The notes: generated by a model from the letters alone, not told the origin. Counted from the first letter of the stretch, positions 1 to 8,838 are shown. The stretch: DNA of 64,000 bases from Rhodobacter sp. NTK016B (GCF_017303295.1 NZ_JAFKOK010000008.1:124001-188000); one strand, 5' to 3'. Program-made: numbers and translations.

Positions 1-1277
1 AGGAATTTGCGGCCCTCTCCCACCCGGGCGGCGAAGATGGGCTTCTGAGGGCCTTCTGTGCGGCGCGTGGCATAAACGGTGTCCCTGCGGGTCGAGCGCG
101 CGCCTTGCTGCTGGAAGAGATATGGAAAGGGCATAAGGCATTTATCAGTGGCGCCATCGAGCATGCAAAGGAGTTCGATAGTGTAGTGCTCGAACAAGGG
201 CAAAACACGACACCCCAGCGCAACTTCGAGCAGCCAAGCGCCAACAAAGCAGTCGCTGAAGTTCGACCGTTCTCAGATGTGGTCGGCAGGTACTTCGACG
301 AGCTTGAGCGCACCAGCGCACTTGTCGCAAAGACAGAGGCAGACAAGCGAGACGCGCTGGCACTGCTTTCAGAGCTGACCGGAGCCAAGCCGCTCTCAGA
401 ACCAACACGGACAGACGCCCAAGAAGTGAAGGCTGCGCTCTTCAAGCTGCCCAAGAACAGAAGCAAGAACCCGAAGACCCGGCTGCTTTCGCTGAGTGAA
501 ATGCTGGAGGTGCCTGATGTTGACCGCATCGCTCCACGCACCATGAATGTCTATCTCGGCCACATGCAAAGTTTGTTCACGTGGGCGGTGAACAACCGAT
601 ACGCATCCGAAAACATTTTCTCGGGCCTCAAGATACGCAACAACGTCAGAGCCACCGACGCAGGGCGCCGAGCTTTCTCGGCGGAGCAACTCCGCCTCAT
701 GTTCTCACACCTCACAGACCCGAACAGTACGCTAGTGCGCAAAGGCATACACAAGTGGCCCGCACTTATCGGGATGTTCACCGGAATGCGTCTCAATGAA
801 GTCGCGCAGTTGGAGGTGCATGACATAGAGCTCAGGGATGGAGTGTGGTGTTTCAATGTGACGCCCGACGGCGAGGACAACAAGCGGCTGAAGAACGCTT
901 CGTCAAAGCGTCGTGTTCCACTTCATGACAAGCTGATCGAGTGTGGCTTCCTCACATTCCATGACGATCAGAAGGCACTGGGGCATTCACGTCTATTTCC
1001 GGAGCTCAGTTATTCACCGCAGAACGGCTACGGCAGGAACGCCGGACGCTGGTTCAATGAGCGCTTCCTACCCGAACTGGGAATGGGCGGCCAAGGTCTT
1101 GTGTTCCATTGCTTGCGGCACACGATGGTCACCAGGCTGGCCCATTCCGGCGTCGAGGAGCCATTGCTCAAAGCACTGATAGGCCATAGCCAAACTGGCG
1201 TGACCTTCAGCACTTACTTCAGAGAAGGATTCCTCCCTGCACAGCTCCGAGGCGCTATAAACCGGTTCGACTTTTGA
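1..1277 (+). CDS. Tyrosine recombinase / phage-type integrase, 5' end outside the window
   Basis: Site-specific recombinase that would cut and rejoin DNA through a 3'-phosphotyrosine. The frame is open to the left edge: a TTG at 105 is the first usual start codon, but the codons before it (from base 3) also read as protein, so the true start is probably outside. At least 424 residues are visible. The catalytic set is present: Arg in FTGMRLNE, a Lys in the beta-hairpin region SSKRRVP, HCLRHT (HxxR), LIGH, and the nucleophile Tyr in FSTYFRE. The N-terminal part is a helical SAM-like/arm region. The gene lies in a stretch of lower GC next to other accessory genes, so it may mark the end of an integrated element. 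No tRNA or att repeat is visible beside it. Confidence 0.85.
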   Translation, partial: EFAALSHPGGEDGLLRAFCAARGINGVPAGRARALLLEEIWKGHKAFISGAIEHAKEFDSVVLEQGQNTTPQRNFEQPSANKAVAEVRPFSDVVGRYFDELERTSALVAKTEADKRDALALLSELTGAKPLSEPTRTDAQEVKAALFKLPKNRSKNPKTRLLSLSEMLEVPDVDRIAPRTMNVYLGHMQSLFTWAVNNRYASENIFSGLKIRNNVRATDAGRRAFSAEQLRLMFSHLTDPNSTLVRKGIHKWPALIGMFTGMRLNEVAQLEVHDIELRDGVWCFNVTPDGEDNKRLKNASSKRRVPLHDKLIECGFLTFHDDQKALGHSRLFPELSYSPQNGYGRNAGRWFNERFLPELGMGGQGLVFHCLRHTMVTRLAHSGVEEPLLKALIGHSQTGVTFSTYFREGFLPAQLRGAINRFDF

Positions 1278-1431
1278 TGCGGGCTTGCGCAGTTTCACTC
1301 GGCGGCCAGTAGTCTGGTCCGTCAACGCAGTGCCGTTGCACTTCGTCTCGTAGCTGCTGCTGTGAACCCGCAAGACCGGCATGAACAGTCGTCGGCACGG
1401 TTGTCTAGGCTTCCTCTCATCTGCGAAGTGG

Positions 1432-2628
1432 CTAGTCCGTCGCAGTTGGGAAAATCACTTGCTGTGGGATGTTGGTTCCCCTGTACCGCTCTCCGACACC
1501 GAGTTGCCGTTCTCTGTTTGAACCCCAACAGTATAGTTCGCCACCCGCAGTCAGTCCGCAATTGTGGTTGCTACCTGCAACAATCGACACAAAGGACTGC
1601 TCGGTTCCGACAAGTACAGGCTCAGGCACAATGACGCCTTCTTCATAAGGAAGTCCCGTTTGTCCGTCGATATTGTCGCCCCAGCACCAGACCGATCCAG
1701 AAAAATCAAGCGCGCACGCATGCAGACCTCCTACCGCAATAGCTGATATTGGCGGCAGACCGATTACATCGACTGGCGAATAACTTGTCTCAACGCTGCC
1801 GTCCCCAAGTTGGCCACGACTATTGTCACCCCAACAGCGTACCCGTCCGCTTTCGGAAAGACCACAACCAAAACTACCACCCAATCCGAGCATCGAAACC
1901 GGTCCTAGATCGTCAATCCGAACGTGGGTCGGGTTTCGTCTTCCGAGACTGGGATCACGTCCCAACTCACCCAGGTCATTGCTGCCCCAACACCGCGCTA
2001 TGTTCCATGCGTTGATTGCGCAATTGAAACTACCGCTTGCATAGATCGATTGCATGCGGCCCAACCAAATCACCCGTCCTGGCTCTATGGACCAGCCAGT
2101 CAACGAGACGTCTGTTCTACCCAGGGCACCCCAAGCGTTGCTCCCGATACACCGTACGCCACCCCACTCGTTCAACACACAAGTTGAAAGGTTCCCCGCC
2201 GCCACAGCAGCGACACTCCAAAAACCTTGTAACCGTACCGGCCAGGGTATCACTTGGGGCGTTTCCCGCCCAAGCGCACGGTTGCCGTTCCACCCCCAAC
2301 AGTAGATCCGCTCATTTATCATAACAGCGCAGTTGTGAAACGACCCTGCCGACAATTGCGACACGGGTACCAGGTTCCGAAACCCTGGGACTTCAGTTGG
2401 TGTGGCGCGGTACTCATCATAGCCGTATCGTACGATTCCAAGCTGCCCGTGCGCATTCGCACCCCAACACCATAGCGAGCCATCTTCGCGCAACGCACAG
2501 GTATGTTGCGACCCGGCCACGACTTGCGAGACGGCTTGCATACTTTGTTGAGCAGCCACTGGCACCGCGAACAGTACGGAGACGGCTAGCGCTGCAATGC
2601 CACCGCGAGCGAGTGCTGTAAGTGCCAT
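1432..2628 (-). CDS. Secreted RCC1-repeat beta-propeller protein
   Basis: Predicted exported protein of 398 residues. The start chosen is the ATG at 2628, with GAGGG about ten bases upstream; an ATG at 2637 is possible but leaves almost no spacing. An N-terminal signal peptide ends at an AxA-type site (PVAAQQ). The rest is seven RCC1-like blades, each with a conserved Cys before a Gly/Leu turn and a second Cys in a CWG or CIG motif (for example HTCALREDG then WCWGANAHGQLG; HNCGLTAGG then YCWGSNRERQLG). A Cys pair in each blade suggests disulphide-stapled blades outside the cytoplasm. RCC1 propellers usually bind proteins. The partner here is unknown. Lower GC than the neighbours and closeness to an integrase suggest horizontal acquisition. 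Confidence 0.8.
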   Translation of the reverse strand: MALTALARGGIAALAVSVLFAVPVAAQQSMQAVSQVVAGSQHTCALREDGSLWCWGANAHGQLGIVRYGYDEYRATPTEVPGFRNLVPVSQLSAGSFHNCAVMINERIYCWGWNGNRALGRETPQVIPWPVRLQGFWSVAAVAAGNLSTCVLNEWGGVRCIGSNAWGALGRTDVSLTGWSIEPGRVIWLGRMQSIYASGSFNCAINAWNIARCWGSNDLGELGRDPSLGRRNPTHVRIDDLGPVSMLGLGGSFGCGLSESGRVRCWGDNSRGQLGDGSVETSYSPVDVIGLPPISAIAVGGLHACALDFSGSVWCWGDNIDGQTGLPYEEGVIVPEPVLVGTEQSFVSIVAGSNHNCGLTAGGELYCWGSNRERQLGVGERYRGTNIPQQVIFPTATD

Positions 2629-2810
2629 TGTGATCATGCCCTCAGTTGGTCGTAGAGTTGGGTACAACCTACGATGGCGCTCACAAAGCTCAAGCATGAA
2701 ATTGCTCGGCCAGAAGCTGCACTTACGAGAGCTCAAGCCGGGCTTTAAGGCTTGTCCATAGGCCGACTATTCGCCCACCCTCAGCAGGAAGACGCGGCAG
2801 GCGCTCGAAC

Positions 2811-2972
2811 TCATATCTCGCCTTCGACCCATCGGGTCCAGAGCTTGCGCATCTTTGGGCAAGGCATGAAGACGGTAATCGGATGGCCATCCCGCACACG
2901 GGATCTCCAGATAAACTGGATCATCTCGGCTACCGCATAAGCGTCGGCATGCATCTTGTCGTTGGGCGACAT
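2811..2972 (-). pseudogene. Remnant resembling the C-terminal tail of an accessory-element protein
   Basis: A 53-codon stretch reads MSPNDKMHADAYAVAEM then IQFIWRSRVRDG and PITVFMPCPKMRKLW. From memory this resembles the tail (xxYALSEmiQWiWRSxIRdGxPI) of proteins on plasmids and integrated elements, but I cannot name the family. The frame upstream soon hits a stop (just before 3074) and the upstream sequence does not read as protein, so this would be a 3' fragment. It lies in the same low-GC patch as the integrase. A real small gene or chance similarity cannot be excluded. Confidence 0.35.
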
Positions 2973-3593
2973 TTTCCTCTGCTGCCTTGTGCGGCTGTCG
3001 TGTTGGTCCGGTGCCGTTGAAGTTCTGTCGCCAGCGTTTGAGTACAGCGCGGGGCCTTTGTACGAATACTGCACCTATCTGTCGTATTGGGCCGTCATCG
3101 CCATCGCCGGGACGCCACACCTCTCCCACAGGAATGACAACATCCATGAGGAATACGTCGAGCACGCCGAAGATTGGTCGGTCTCTTGCGGATCGGGCGC
3201 AGGTGGGCCACACAGGTGGGACAATTCGTAACTTGCCCGCCAAGCGGTTGCAGCGAAATCAATGGTTTGCGGATATGGCTGGCGATCCAGGGTCGCCCAC
3301 CATCTCCCCCCTTCCTGACAGCGTCATGGGCCCGGTGCCGGGCAGATGGTGACCTGCGCGCCGCGCGTTTTCTGTGCGCCCCTTGTGAGCCGCGCCTGGC
3401 CCTCGACGGCGAATCGGCTCCCGATTGCCATCCGGTGCGCCCACCCCGGAAGAGCACCGCTTTATCTCCGCCTCATACCCCTGCCACGCGCCGGTTTTTT
3501 GACCCGCGCGACCGATTCCCTGCGCTCTGCACCCTCTGAAAACGCCCGAAGTCACAACGCGACTTGACAGGCGGAGCTATCCTAATACGGTCT
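2973..3593. other. Gene-free stretch between accessory patch and catabolic cluster
   Basis: About 620 bases in which open frames exist on both strands but none has a good ribosome binding site, recognisable domain or convincing amino-acid pattern. GC rises rightwards, from the low-GC accessory patch to the chromosomal average near 3300. A TTGACA at 3564-3569 could be a -35 element for the GntR gene, though no good -10 lies at the usual spacing. No tRNA, att repeat or insertion sequence end was seen. Confidence 0.5.
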
Positions 3594-3608
3594 ATTGTAT
3601 TACGGTAT
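3594..3608 (+). promoter_or_regulatory. Putative GntR operator, copy 1
   Basis: The 15-mer ATTGTATTACGGTAT lies 41 bases before the TTG start of the GntR gene. Its exact reverse complement occurs at 8824-8838, in front of the second GntR gene of the cluster. A related TAATACGG lies just upstream (3583-3590), giving a direct TACGGT repeat. An AT-rich motif shared by two paralogous regulators in GC-rich DNA is most simply read as their common operator. This is inference; no binding data are available. Confidence 0.6.
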
Positions 3609-3649
3609 ACGCTGCTACGATGTGACGAACCGCTTGTCCGGAGGCCCTG

Positions 3650-4354
3650 TTGAACGCCCTTGCCCCCTCGTCCCTGCGGGTGGACCGCACTCACAAGACC
3701 CTGCGCGCGCAGGTTCAGGACGCGATCTATGACGCGATCCTCGACGGCGTCCTGCCGCCGGGGCAGAAGATCGTCGAACGGGAACTCTGCGCCTCGACCG
3801 GGGTCAGCCGTACCATCGTCCGCGAGGCGCTGGCCCGGCTGGAAGAAAAGGGCCTGATCGGCCGCGACGGCGCGAATGCGATGATCGTGGCGGTGATGAC
3901 CGAGGGCGAAGTCGCCGATATCTACGAACTGCGCGCCGCGCTCGAGGTGCTGGCAGCCCGGCTGTTCACCCAGCGCGCCGATACCGCGCAGATGGATGCG
4001 ATCGCGGCCAGCTCCGCAGAGCTGGGCGAAGCCTTTGCCAAGGGTCATCTGGCCGACATCCGCAGCGCGACCACGCGGTTCTATGACATCCTACTCGACG
4101 GGTCGGGCAACCGCGAAATCGCGCGGTCGCTCAATGCGATGATCGACCGGATCTATTTCCTGCGCTCGCAATCCATGTCCGATCTCGACCGCCACCGCGA
4201 TTCGCTGCGCGAAATGCAGAGCATCGCCGACGCGCTGCTGGCCCGCGACCCCGAGGCCGCCGAGAAAGCCACCCAAGACCACGTTGCAGCCGCCGCGCGC
4301 GCCGCACAACGCCAGTTGTGCCGACTGAACAAAAACGGAGACCCCGCCGAATGA
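3650..4354 (+). CDS. GntR-family regulator, FCD (FadR/VanR) type
   Basis: DNA-binding regulator of 234 residues, probably controlling the TRAP transporter genes it leads. A TTG start at 3650 is chosen because a clear GGAGG (3640-3644) sits five bases before it. Winged helix at about residues 10-75 (SRTIVREALARLEEKGLI is the recognition helix and turn), then an all-helical FCD effector domain. The usual FCD metal-site D-x3-H is replaced by T-x3-Y (TTRFYDIL), as in the paralogue at 8887. The stop overlaps the transporter start as ATGA, implying co-translation and probable autoregulation via the operator at 3594. The effector is unknown, but is likely the imported substrate or a product. Confidence 0.85.
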   Translation: MNALAPSSLRVDRTHKTLRAQVQDAIYDAILDGVLPPGQKIVERELCASTGVSRTIVREALARLEEKGLIGRDGANAMIVAVMTEGEVADIYELRAALEVLAARLFTQRADTAQMDAIAASSAELGEAFAKGHLADIRSATTRFYDILLDGSGNREIARSLNAMIDRIYFLRSQSMSDLDRHRDSLREMQSIADALLARDPEAAEKATQDHVAAAARAAQRQLCRLNKNGDPAE

Positions 4355-6285
4355 CCGCCACCGAGCCAAGGACCGAGGCCCAGACCGAGGCACCGATAGG
4401 GGTAAGAACCGAGCCGCGCTCGGCGATGGACTGGCTGCTGACCGGGGTCGGCATGGCGATCTTCGCCTATATGGTCTACGCGACCCTGTACGGCCCCTAT
4501 CGGACCACCATCGTGCATCTGGCGCTGTTCGCCTGCGCGATGCTGTTCATAGCCTTTCTTGACCGCGCGCGGTCCAAGACGCCGGGCCTGCGCGGGCTGC
4601 AATGGGGGCTCGATCTGCTCTTCGCGGCCGGGACGCTGGTGACGATGGGCTATGTGATCGTCAATTTCGAGCGGCTCATCAATCTGTGGGGGTCGAGCTT
4701 TCTGACGCCGACAGATGTCGCCATCGGCGTGGCGATCATCGTCATCGCGCTGGAAGCCGCACGGCGGCATTCGCTGATCCTGTTCGGGCTGGGCGTGTTC
4801 GGCGTGGCCTACATGCTGTACGGCGCGCAGTTTCCCGGCGTGATGCAGCATTCGGGCATGGACCTGAAGCGCATGGTCTATCTTGTGGCTTACACGACCG
4901 AGGGGTTCTTCGGCACCGGCTTGGGCGTCGCGGCGTCGTATCTGTTCATGTTCATGATGCTGGGCTCGGCGCTGCAGGCGACGAAGACCGGCGACTTCAT
5001 CATGAATGTCGCCAATGCCACGACCGGTCGGCAGGTCGGTGGCGCAGCGAAAAGCGCGATGATCGCCAGCGCCGGGCTGGGCACGATGGTCGGCTCGTCG
5101 GTGGGCAACGTGGTGGCCACGGGCACCTTTACCATCCCGCTGATGATCCGCACCGGCTTCAAGCGCCATGTCGCCGCAGCGGTGGAAACCAACACCTCGG
5201 AAGGCGCACAGCTTGTGCCGCCGATCCTGGGGGCTGCGGCCTTCATCATGGCGCAGCTGACCGGCATTCCCTATGCCACCATCGCCGTGGCCGCGATCCT
5301 GCCGGCGGTGCTGTATTACCTGTCGTTGTTCTGCGTCGTCCATTTCGAGGCACGCAAGGCCGGGCTGGCGGGCATCCCCGAGGATGAGATCCCCTCGTTC
5401 CGCGACGCCTTTCGCGACGGCTGGCACCTGCTGATCGCCCCGGCGGTGCTGTTCTACCTGCTGATCGTCGAAAGCTACACGCCGTCCTATGCCAGCGTCA
5501 TCGCCATCGGGCTGGCCATGGTCTGCGGGCTGGCGCGCAGCGTCTCGCGCCTGCCGCTGGGCCAGATTCTGGACCATTTCGACAGCGGCGCGCGTCAAGC
5601 GGCGGCGATCACCGCGCTGATCGTGTCAATCGGTTTGCTGCAGGCGGCCATCGTCACCACGGGCCTTGGTCCGCGCATCGCCGATATCATCCTGTCGATC
5701 AGCGACGGCTCGCTTCTGATCACCGCGCTGCTCGCGGTGGTGGCGGCGACGCTCTTGGGGATGGGGATGCCCACGCCCATCGCCTATCTGCTGCTGGCGA
5801 TGTTCACCGCCCCCGCGCTGACCGCCGCCGGTGCGCCGCTGCTGGGCGCGCATATGTTCCTGTTCTACTTCGCCATCAAATCGGGCTCGACCCCGCCCGT
5901 CGCGCTGGTCGCGGTGGTGGCGGCAGGGATCGCGCGGGCGAACTGGTGGCAGACGGCCGTCACCGCCTTCATGCAGGCGCTGCCGGGCTTCATCATCGCC
6001 TTCATGTTCCTGTTCTCACCCAGCCTGCTGCTGCAGGGTGACCTGACCACGATCGCGCTGTCGGCGGTCTCGGCGGCGATCGGGGTCTTCGCGCTGGCCG
6101 CTGCGGTGCAGGGCTGGTGCGCGGGCCGTATCAATGTGCTGGAGCGCGCGCTTCTGGCGGCCTCGGCCCTTTCGCTGATCAATCCGGGCTATGCCACGGA
6201 CCTGATCGGCATTGCCGTGGTCGGCGTGATCTATGCCCGGCGCGCGCGGATCTTCCGCGCCGCCAACAATGCTCAGCCCGGCTGA
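4351..6285 (+). CDS. TRAP transporter fused 4TM/12TM permease (DctQM type)
   Basis: Inner-membrane permease of 644 residues for sodium-driven uptake of a carboxylate-like solute. The start at 4351 overlaps the GntR stop and has GGAG ten bases upstream. An N-terminal block of about four membrane segments (DctQ-like) continues into a DctM-like block of about twelve, with the conserved glycine-rich segment (GLGTMVGSSVGNVVATG, then NTSEGAQLVPPILGAAAFIMA) and a second half containing GMGMPTPIAYLL and KSGSTPPVAL. Fused permeases of this class work with TAXI binding proteins, and one is encoded 45 bases downstream. The substrate cannot be read from sequence. Confidence 0.92.
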   Translation: MTATEPRTEAQTEAPIGVRTEPRSAMDWLLTGVGMAIFAYMVYATLYGPYRTTIVHLALFACAMLFIAFLDRARSKTPGLRGLQWGLDLLFAAGTLVTMGYVIVNFERLINLWGSSFLTPTDVAIGVAIIVIALEAARRHSLILFGLGVFGVAYMLYGAQFPGVMQHSGMDLKRMVYLVAYTTEGFFGTGLGVAASYLFMFMMLGSALQATKTGDFIMNVANATTGRQVGGAAKSAMIASAGLGTMVGSSVGNVVATGTFTIPLMIRTGFKRHVAAAVETNTSEGAQLVPPILGAAAFIMAQLTGIPYATIAVAAILPAVLYYLSLFCVVHFEARKAGLAGIPEDEIPSFRDAFRDGWHLLIAPAVLFYLLIVESYTPSYASVIAIGLAMVCGLARSVSRLPLGQILDHFDSGARQAAAITALIVSIGLLQAAIVTTGLGPRIADIILSISDGSLLITALLAVVAATLLGMGMPTPIAYLLLAMFTAPALTAAGAPLLGAHMFLFYFAIKSGSTPPVALVAVVAAGIARANWWQTAVTAFMQALPGFIIAFMFLFSPSLLLQGDLTTIALSAVSAAIGVFALAAAVQGWCAGRINVLERALLAASALSLINPGYATDLIGIAVVGVIYARRARIFRAANNAQPG

Positions 6286-6330
6286 GACATCCTTTCCGAA
6301 ACCAGAAACCAACCACAGGGAGACATTCCA

Positions 6331-7308
6331 ATGTCCATCACCAAAACAAAGACCGGGGCGCTGACCCTTGCCGCCCTTCTGACCCTTTCGACCGCCGCCG
6401 GTGCGCAGACGCAATTGTCGATCGGGTCGAGCAGCTCGGGCTCGGGACCCTATATCAACGGCGCCGCGATTTCCGAGGTCTTCAACGGCGCGCAATCGGA
6501 TTACCGCATGTCGGTGCAGACCACGGGCGGCTACCGCGACAATCTGGGTCTGGTTCTGGGCGGCGAGCTGGACGTGGCGCTGAACACGCTGATCGATCTG
6601 GAATTCGCCTATAACCAGCGCGGCGACTTCGCCGAAGTGCCGATGGCCGACGCGTTCTCGTCCCTGCGCCAGCTGTTCATCTTCAGCGTCGTGCCCGAGA
6701 ACTTCTTCGTGCGCGCCGATTCCGGCATCACTTCGCTTGACGAGATCCGCGGCCACGCGATCAACATCAACACGCCGTCCAGCTTCACCTACGGGCTGAA
6801 CCTGCAACTGCTGGAAGCCGCCGGTATCTCGACCGACGATTTCGAGGCCGGCACCGTGTCGACCGGGCAGGTCTTCGACGAGATCCGCAACGGCGTCTTC
6901 GATGGCGGGCTGCATGTCTTCCAGGTGGGTCTGGCCAATGCGCAGCAGCTCTCGTCCACGGTCGATGTGAACTATATCGGCTTTGACGATGCGCTGATCG
7001 AGCGCCTGAACGAAGCCTATTACGACCTGCTGGTGCCGTTCGAAGTACCCGCCGGCACCTATAGCGGGCAGGATGAGCCGGTGAACACCTTCGGTCTGGC
7101 GCAGGTGATCTTCACCGATGCCGATGCCGACGAAGAGATGATCTACGAATTCACCAAGGCATTCTGGGAAAATCTGCAGGCGCTGTCCGAAAGCAATACC
7201 AGCTTTCAGGGCCTGACGCTGGAACTGGGCACGCGGCAGAACACGGTGCCGATGCATCCGGGCGCCGTGCGCTACTTCACCGAGATCGGCGCGCTCGACG
7301 CGCAGTAA
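6331..7308 (+). CDS. TAXI-family TRAP transporter solute-binding protein
   Basis: Periplasmic binding protein of 325 residues that delivers substrate to the fused TRAP permease. Signal peptide at residues 1-24 with cleavage near AAGAQ. The mature start (LSIGSSSSGSGPYINGAAISEVF) and the segment TTGGYRDNLGLVLGGELDVAL are typical of TAXI proteins. Preceded by a clear AGGGAGA ribosome binding site and followed by a strong terminator at 7338-7370, so it is the last gene of the gntR-permease-binding protein operon. TAXI proteins handle varied carboxylates and amino acids; the ligand here is unknown. Confidence 0.92.
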   Translation: MSITKTKTGALTLAALLTLSTAAGAQTQLSIGSSSSGSGPYINGAAISEVFNGAQSDYRMSVQTTGGYRDNLGLVLGGELDVALNTLIDLEFAYNQRGDFAEVPMADAFSSLRQLFIFSVVPENFFVRADSGITSLDEIRGHAININTPSSFTYGLNLQLLEAAGISTDDFEAGTVSTGQVFDEIRNGVFDGGLHVFQVGLANAQQLSSTVDVNYIGFDDALIERLNEAYYDLLVPFEVPAGTYSGQDEPVNTFGLAQVIFTDADADEEMIYEFTKAFWENLQALSESNTSFQGLTLELGTRQNTVPMHPGAVRYFTEIGALDAQ

Positions 7309-7337
7309 CCCTTCCGTCGGGTTGGGTCCGGCAGACA

Positions 7338-7370
7338 GAAAAGCGGCCGATCCCGGATCGGCCGCTTTTC
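7338..7370. terminator. Bidirectional intrinsic terminator
   Basis: A perfect 16-bp inverted repeat (GAAAAGCGGCCGATCC and its complement around one central base) with T-rich ends on both strands. It ends the TRAP operon from the left and the hydrolase gene from the right. Confidence 0.9.
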
Positions 7371-7395
7371 GCATTTTCAGAACGCTGTGGCGCGG

Positions 7396-8208
7396 TCAGG
7401 CCGCTTCGTGTTCCGCGTCGGGAAGGGCCAGCCAGTCACGCATCGCAGCGGTCACCATCTCGGGCGCGGTCAGGTTGACCATGTGGCGATGCCCCTCGAC
7501 GATCAGCGCCTTGCCCTTCGGCGCGGCGGCGGCCATGGCCTGCGACATCTCCGGCGCCGAGTTGCGGTCTTCGCTGCCGGTCAGCGCCAGCAACGGACAG
7601 CGGATCGCACCGAAGCGGTCGGCATAGGTCGCATCCCCGCGCGAGAAGGCGCCATAGGCCGTGGCATAGCCGCCCAGATCGACCGCGTGCAGCCATTCCG
7701 CCACCCGCGCCCGCGCCGCCCTGTCACTGGCCGCGTCACCGAACCAGCGGTCCAGCGGGGTGTCGTGATCGACCTGCCCCTCGCGCAATTGGCGCGCGCG
7801 CTCTTCGACCGCCGCGCGGGCAGCCGGGTCGCGGCGGAACACGCCATTGACCAGCGCCACGCGTGCCACCTTGTCGGGATGCGTCACGGCATAGCCCCCG
7901 GCAATCAGCGCGCCCATCGAATGCCCGGCCAGACTGAACCGCGTCAGGCCAAACGTGGCGACGGCGCGGTCCAGCCAAGCGACGAAATCGGGCAGCTCGG
8001 ACCCTTCGGGCAGCGGCGAGCTATCGCCATGCCCCGGCATGTCCAGCGCATAGACGTGGTGACTGTCGGACAGGGCGTCGATCTGGGGCGACCACGCGGC
8101 GGATTGCAGGCCGACGCCGTGGATCAGCACCAGCGGCGCGCCCTGCCCGGCCTCGCGATACCCCAGACGCCCCGAGCCGTCAGACAGAGGCAGGGTTATC
8201 GACGTCAT
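7396..8208 (-). CDS. Alpha/beta-fold hydrolase
   Basis: Serine hydrolase of 270 residues, probably cytosolic (no signal peptide). The start at 8208 is preceded by AGGAG. The fold is plain: oxyanion motif HGVG (residues 30-33), the strand-turn LDMPGHGDSS, nucleophile elbow GHSMG with Ser97, acidic residue in GSEDRN and catalytic His in EGHRHM. It overlaps the 3' end of the upstream DUF1185 gene by 29 bases, so the two are co-transcribed leftwards from the shared GntR operator region. The cap resembles ring-cleavage-product or enol-lactone hydrolases, which would suit a degradation pathway with the CMD-like protein at 9657. The exact substrate is unknown. Confidence 0.85.
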   Translation of the reverse strand: MTSITLPLSDGSGRLGYREAGQGAPLVLIHGVGLQSAAWSPQIDALSDSHHVYALDMPGHGDSSPLPEGSELPDFVAWLDRAVATFGLTRFSLAGHSMGALIAGGYAVTHPDKVARVALVNGVFRRDPAARAAVEERARQLREGQVDHDTPLDRWFGDAASDRAARARVAEWLHAVDLGGYATAYGAFSRGDATYADRFGAIRCPLLALTGSEDRNSAPEMSQAMAAAAPKGKALIVEGHRHMVNLTAPEMVTAAMRDWLALPDAEHEAA

Positions 8209-8782
8209 GGCCCAGCTCCTTGAGATCCTGATAGCGGTCGCCGATCCGGTGATGCGGACGCCCGCCGATCGACGCGCCCAGCGCGATGACGATCTCGTCG
8301 GCCGCCGGGGCATCGGGGATCGCCAGTTGGATCGTCAGGTAATGGCTGCGGCGACCGCCGTCATTCTTGTCCATCAGCGGGATCATCAGCGGCGCATTGG
8401 CCGGACCGCGCGTGTTGCAGAAGGCGAGATAGGATTTCGCGCCGACCGCCTCGCGGTAATGGTTGCCGAAGCGCAGCGTGTGGATCAGCGCCGAGGCATG
8501 TTCAACCTCGCCGTTCAGGCCGACAATCGCCGACTTGCCGTAGCCTTCGACCTTGTCGCCGCCCCCGGCCGCATCCAGCACCATTTTGGTCAGCAGCTGA
8601 CCGAGGCCCGGCGCGCAATCATGGATTTCGGGGCGCAGGTCCTCGACAAAGCCACGACCGGCCCACGGATTGGCGATCACGGCCACCGCCGCGATCATCT
8701 TCAGCGGAACCGGTGCGGCTTTTCCGCCCTCGATCAGGGTCTCTTCAACATGCAGCAGCGTCTTGCGGATCTCGGCCGGCAT
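8180..8782 (-). CDS. DUF1185 ('amino acid synthesis') family protein
   Basis: Protein of 200 residues matching the family usually labelled 'amino acid synthesis family protein' (DUF1185), whose reaction is not established. The ATG at 8782 is chosen over one at 8806 because GAGGAG lies seven bases before it. Recognisable stretches are AVAVIANPWAGRGFVEDL, EVEHASALIHTLRFGNHYR, LAFCNTRG and a C-terminal GGRPHHRIGDRYQDL. It is transcribed divergently from the second GntR gene and overlaps the hydrolase gene. The context suggests a role in catabolism of the solute taken up by the TRAP system rather than in biosynthesis. Confidence 0.8.
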   Translation of the reverse strand: MPAEIRKTLLHVEETLIEGGKAAPVPLKMIAAVAVIANPWAGRGFVEDLRPEIHDCAPGLGQLLTKMVLDAAGGGDKVEGYGKSAIVGLNGEVEHASALIHTLRFGNHYREAVGAKSYLAFCNTRGPANAPLMIPLMDKNDGGRRSHYLTIQLAIPDAPAADEIVIALGASIGGRPHHRIGDRYQDLKELGHDVDNPASV

Positions 8783-8823
8783 CGGCGACTCCTCGGTGTT
8801 TTTCATTCATAAGGTACTATGGA

Positions 8824-8838
8824 ATACCGTAATACAAT
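8824..8838 (-). promoter_or_regulatory. Putative GntR operator, copy 2
   Basis: ATACCGTAATACAAT, the exact reverse complement of the 15-mer at 3594-3608. It sits in the 104-base gap between the divergent DUF1185 (start 8782) and GntR (start 8887) genes, where it could control both directions. Confidence 0.6.

Noticed and set aside
2767-3243. 158-codon minus-strand frame in the accessory patch
   Set aside because: Composition not protein-like (many Arg/Cys, no motif), no ribosome binding site; the overlapping frame at 2811-2972 reads better.
3174-3567. Short frames on both strands before the first GntR gene
   Set aside because: They overlap each other in several frames, lack ribosome binding sites and show no family; treated as non-coding.
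1-3649. tRNA or att direct repeat beside the integrase
   Set aside because: No T-loop/anticodon arm pattern and no direct repeat was visible; the element's other end may lie left of the window.
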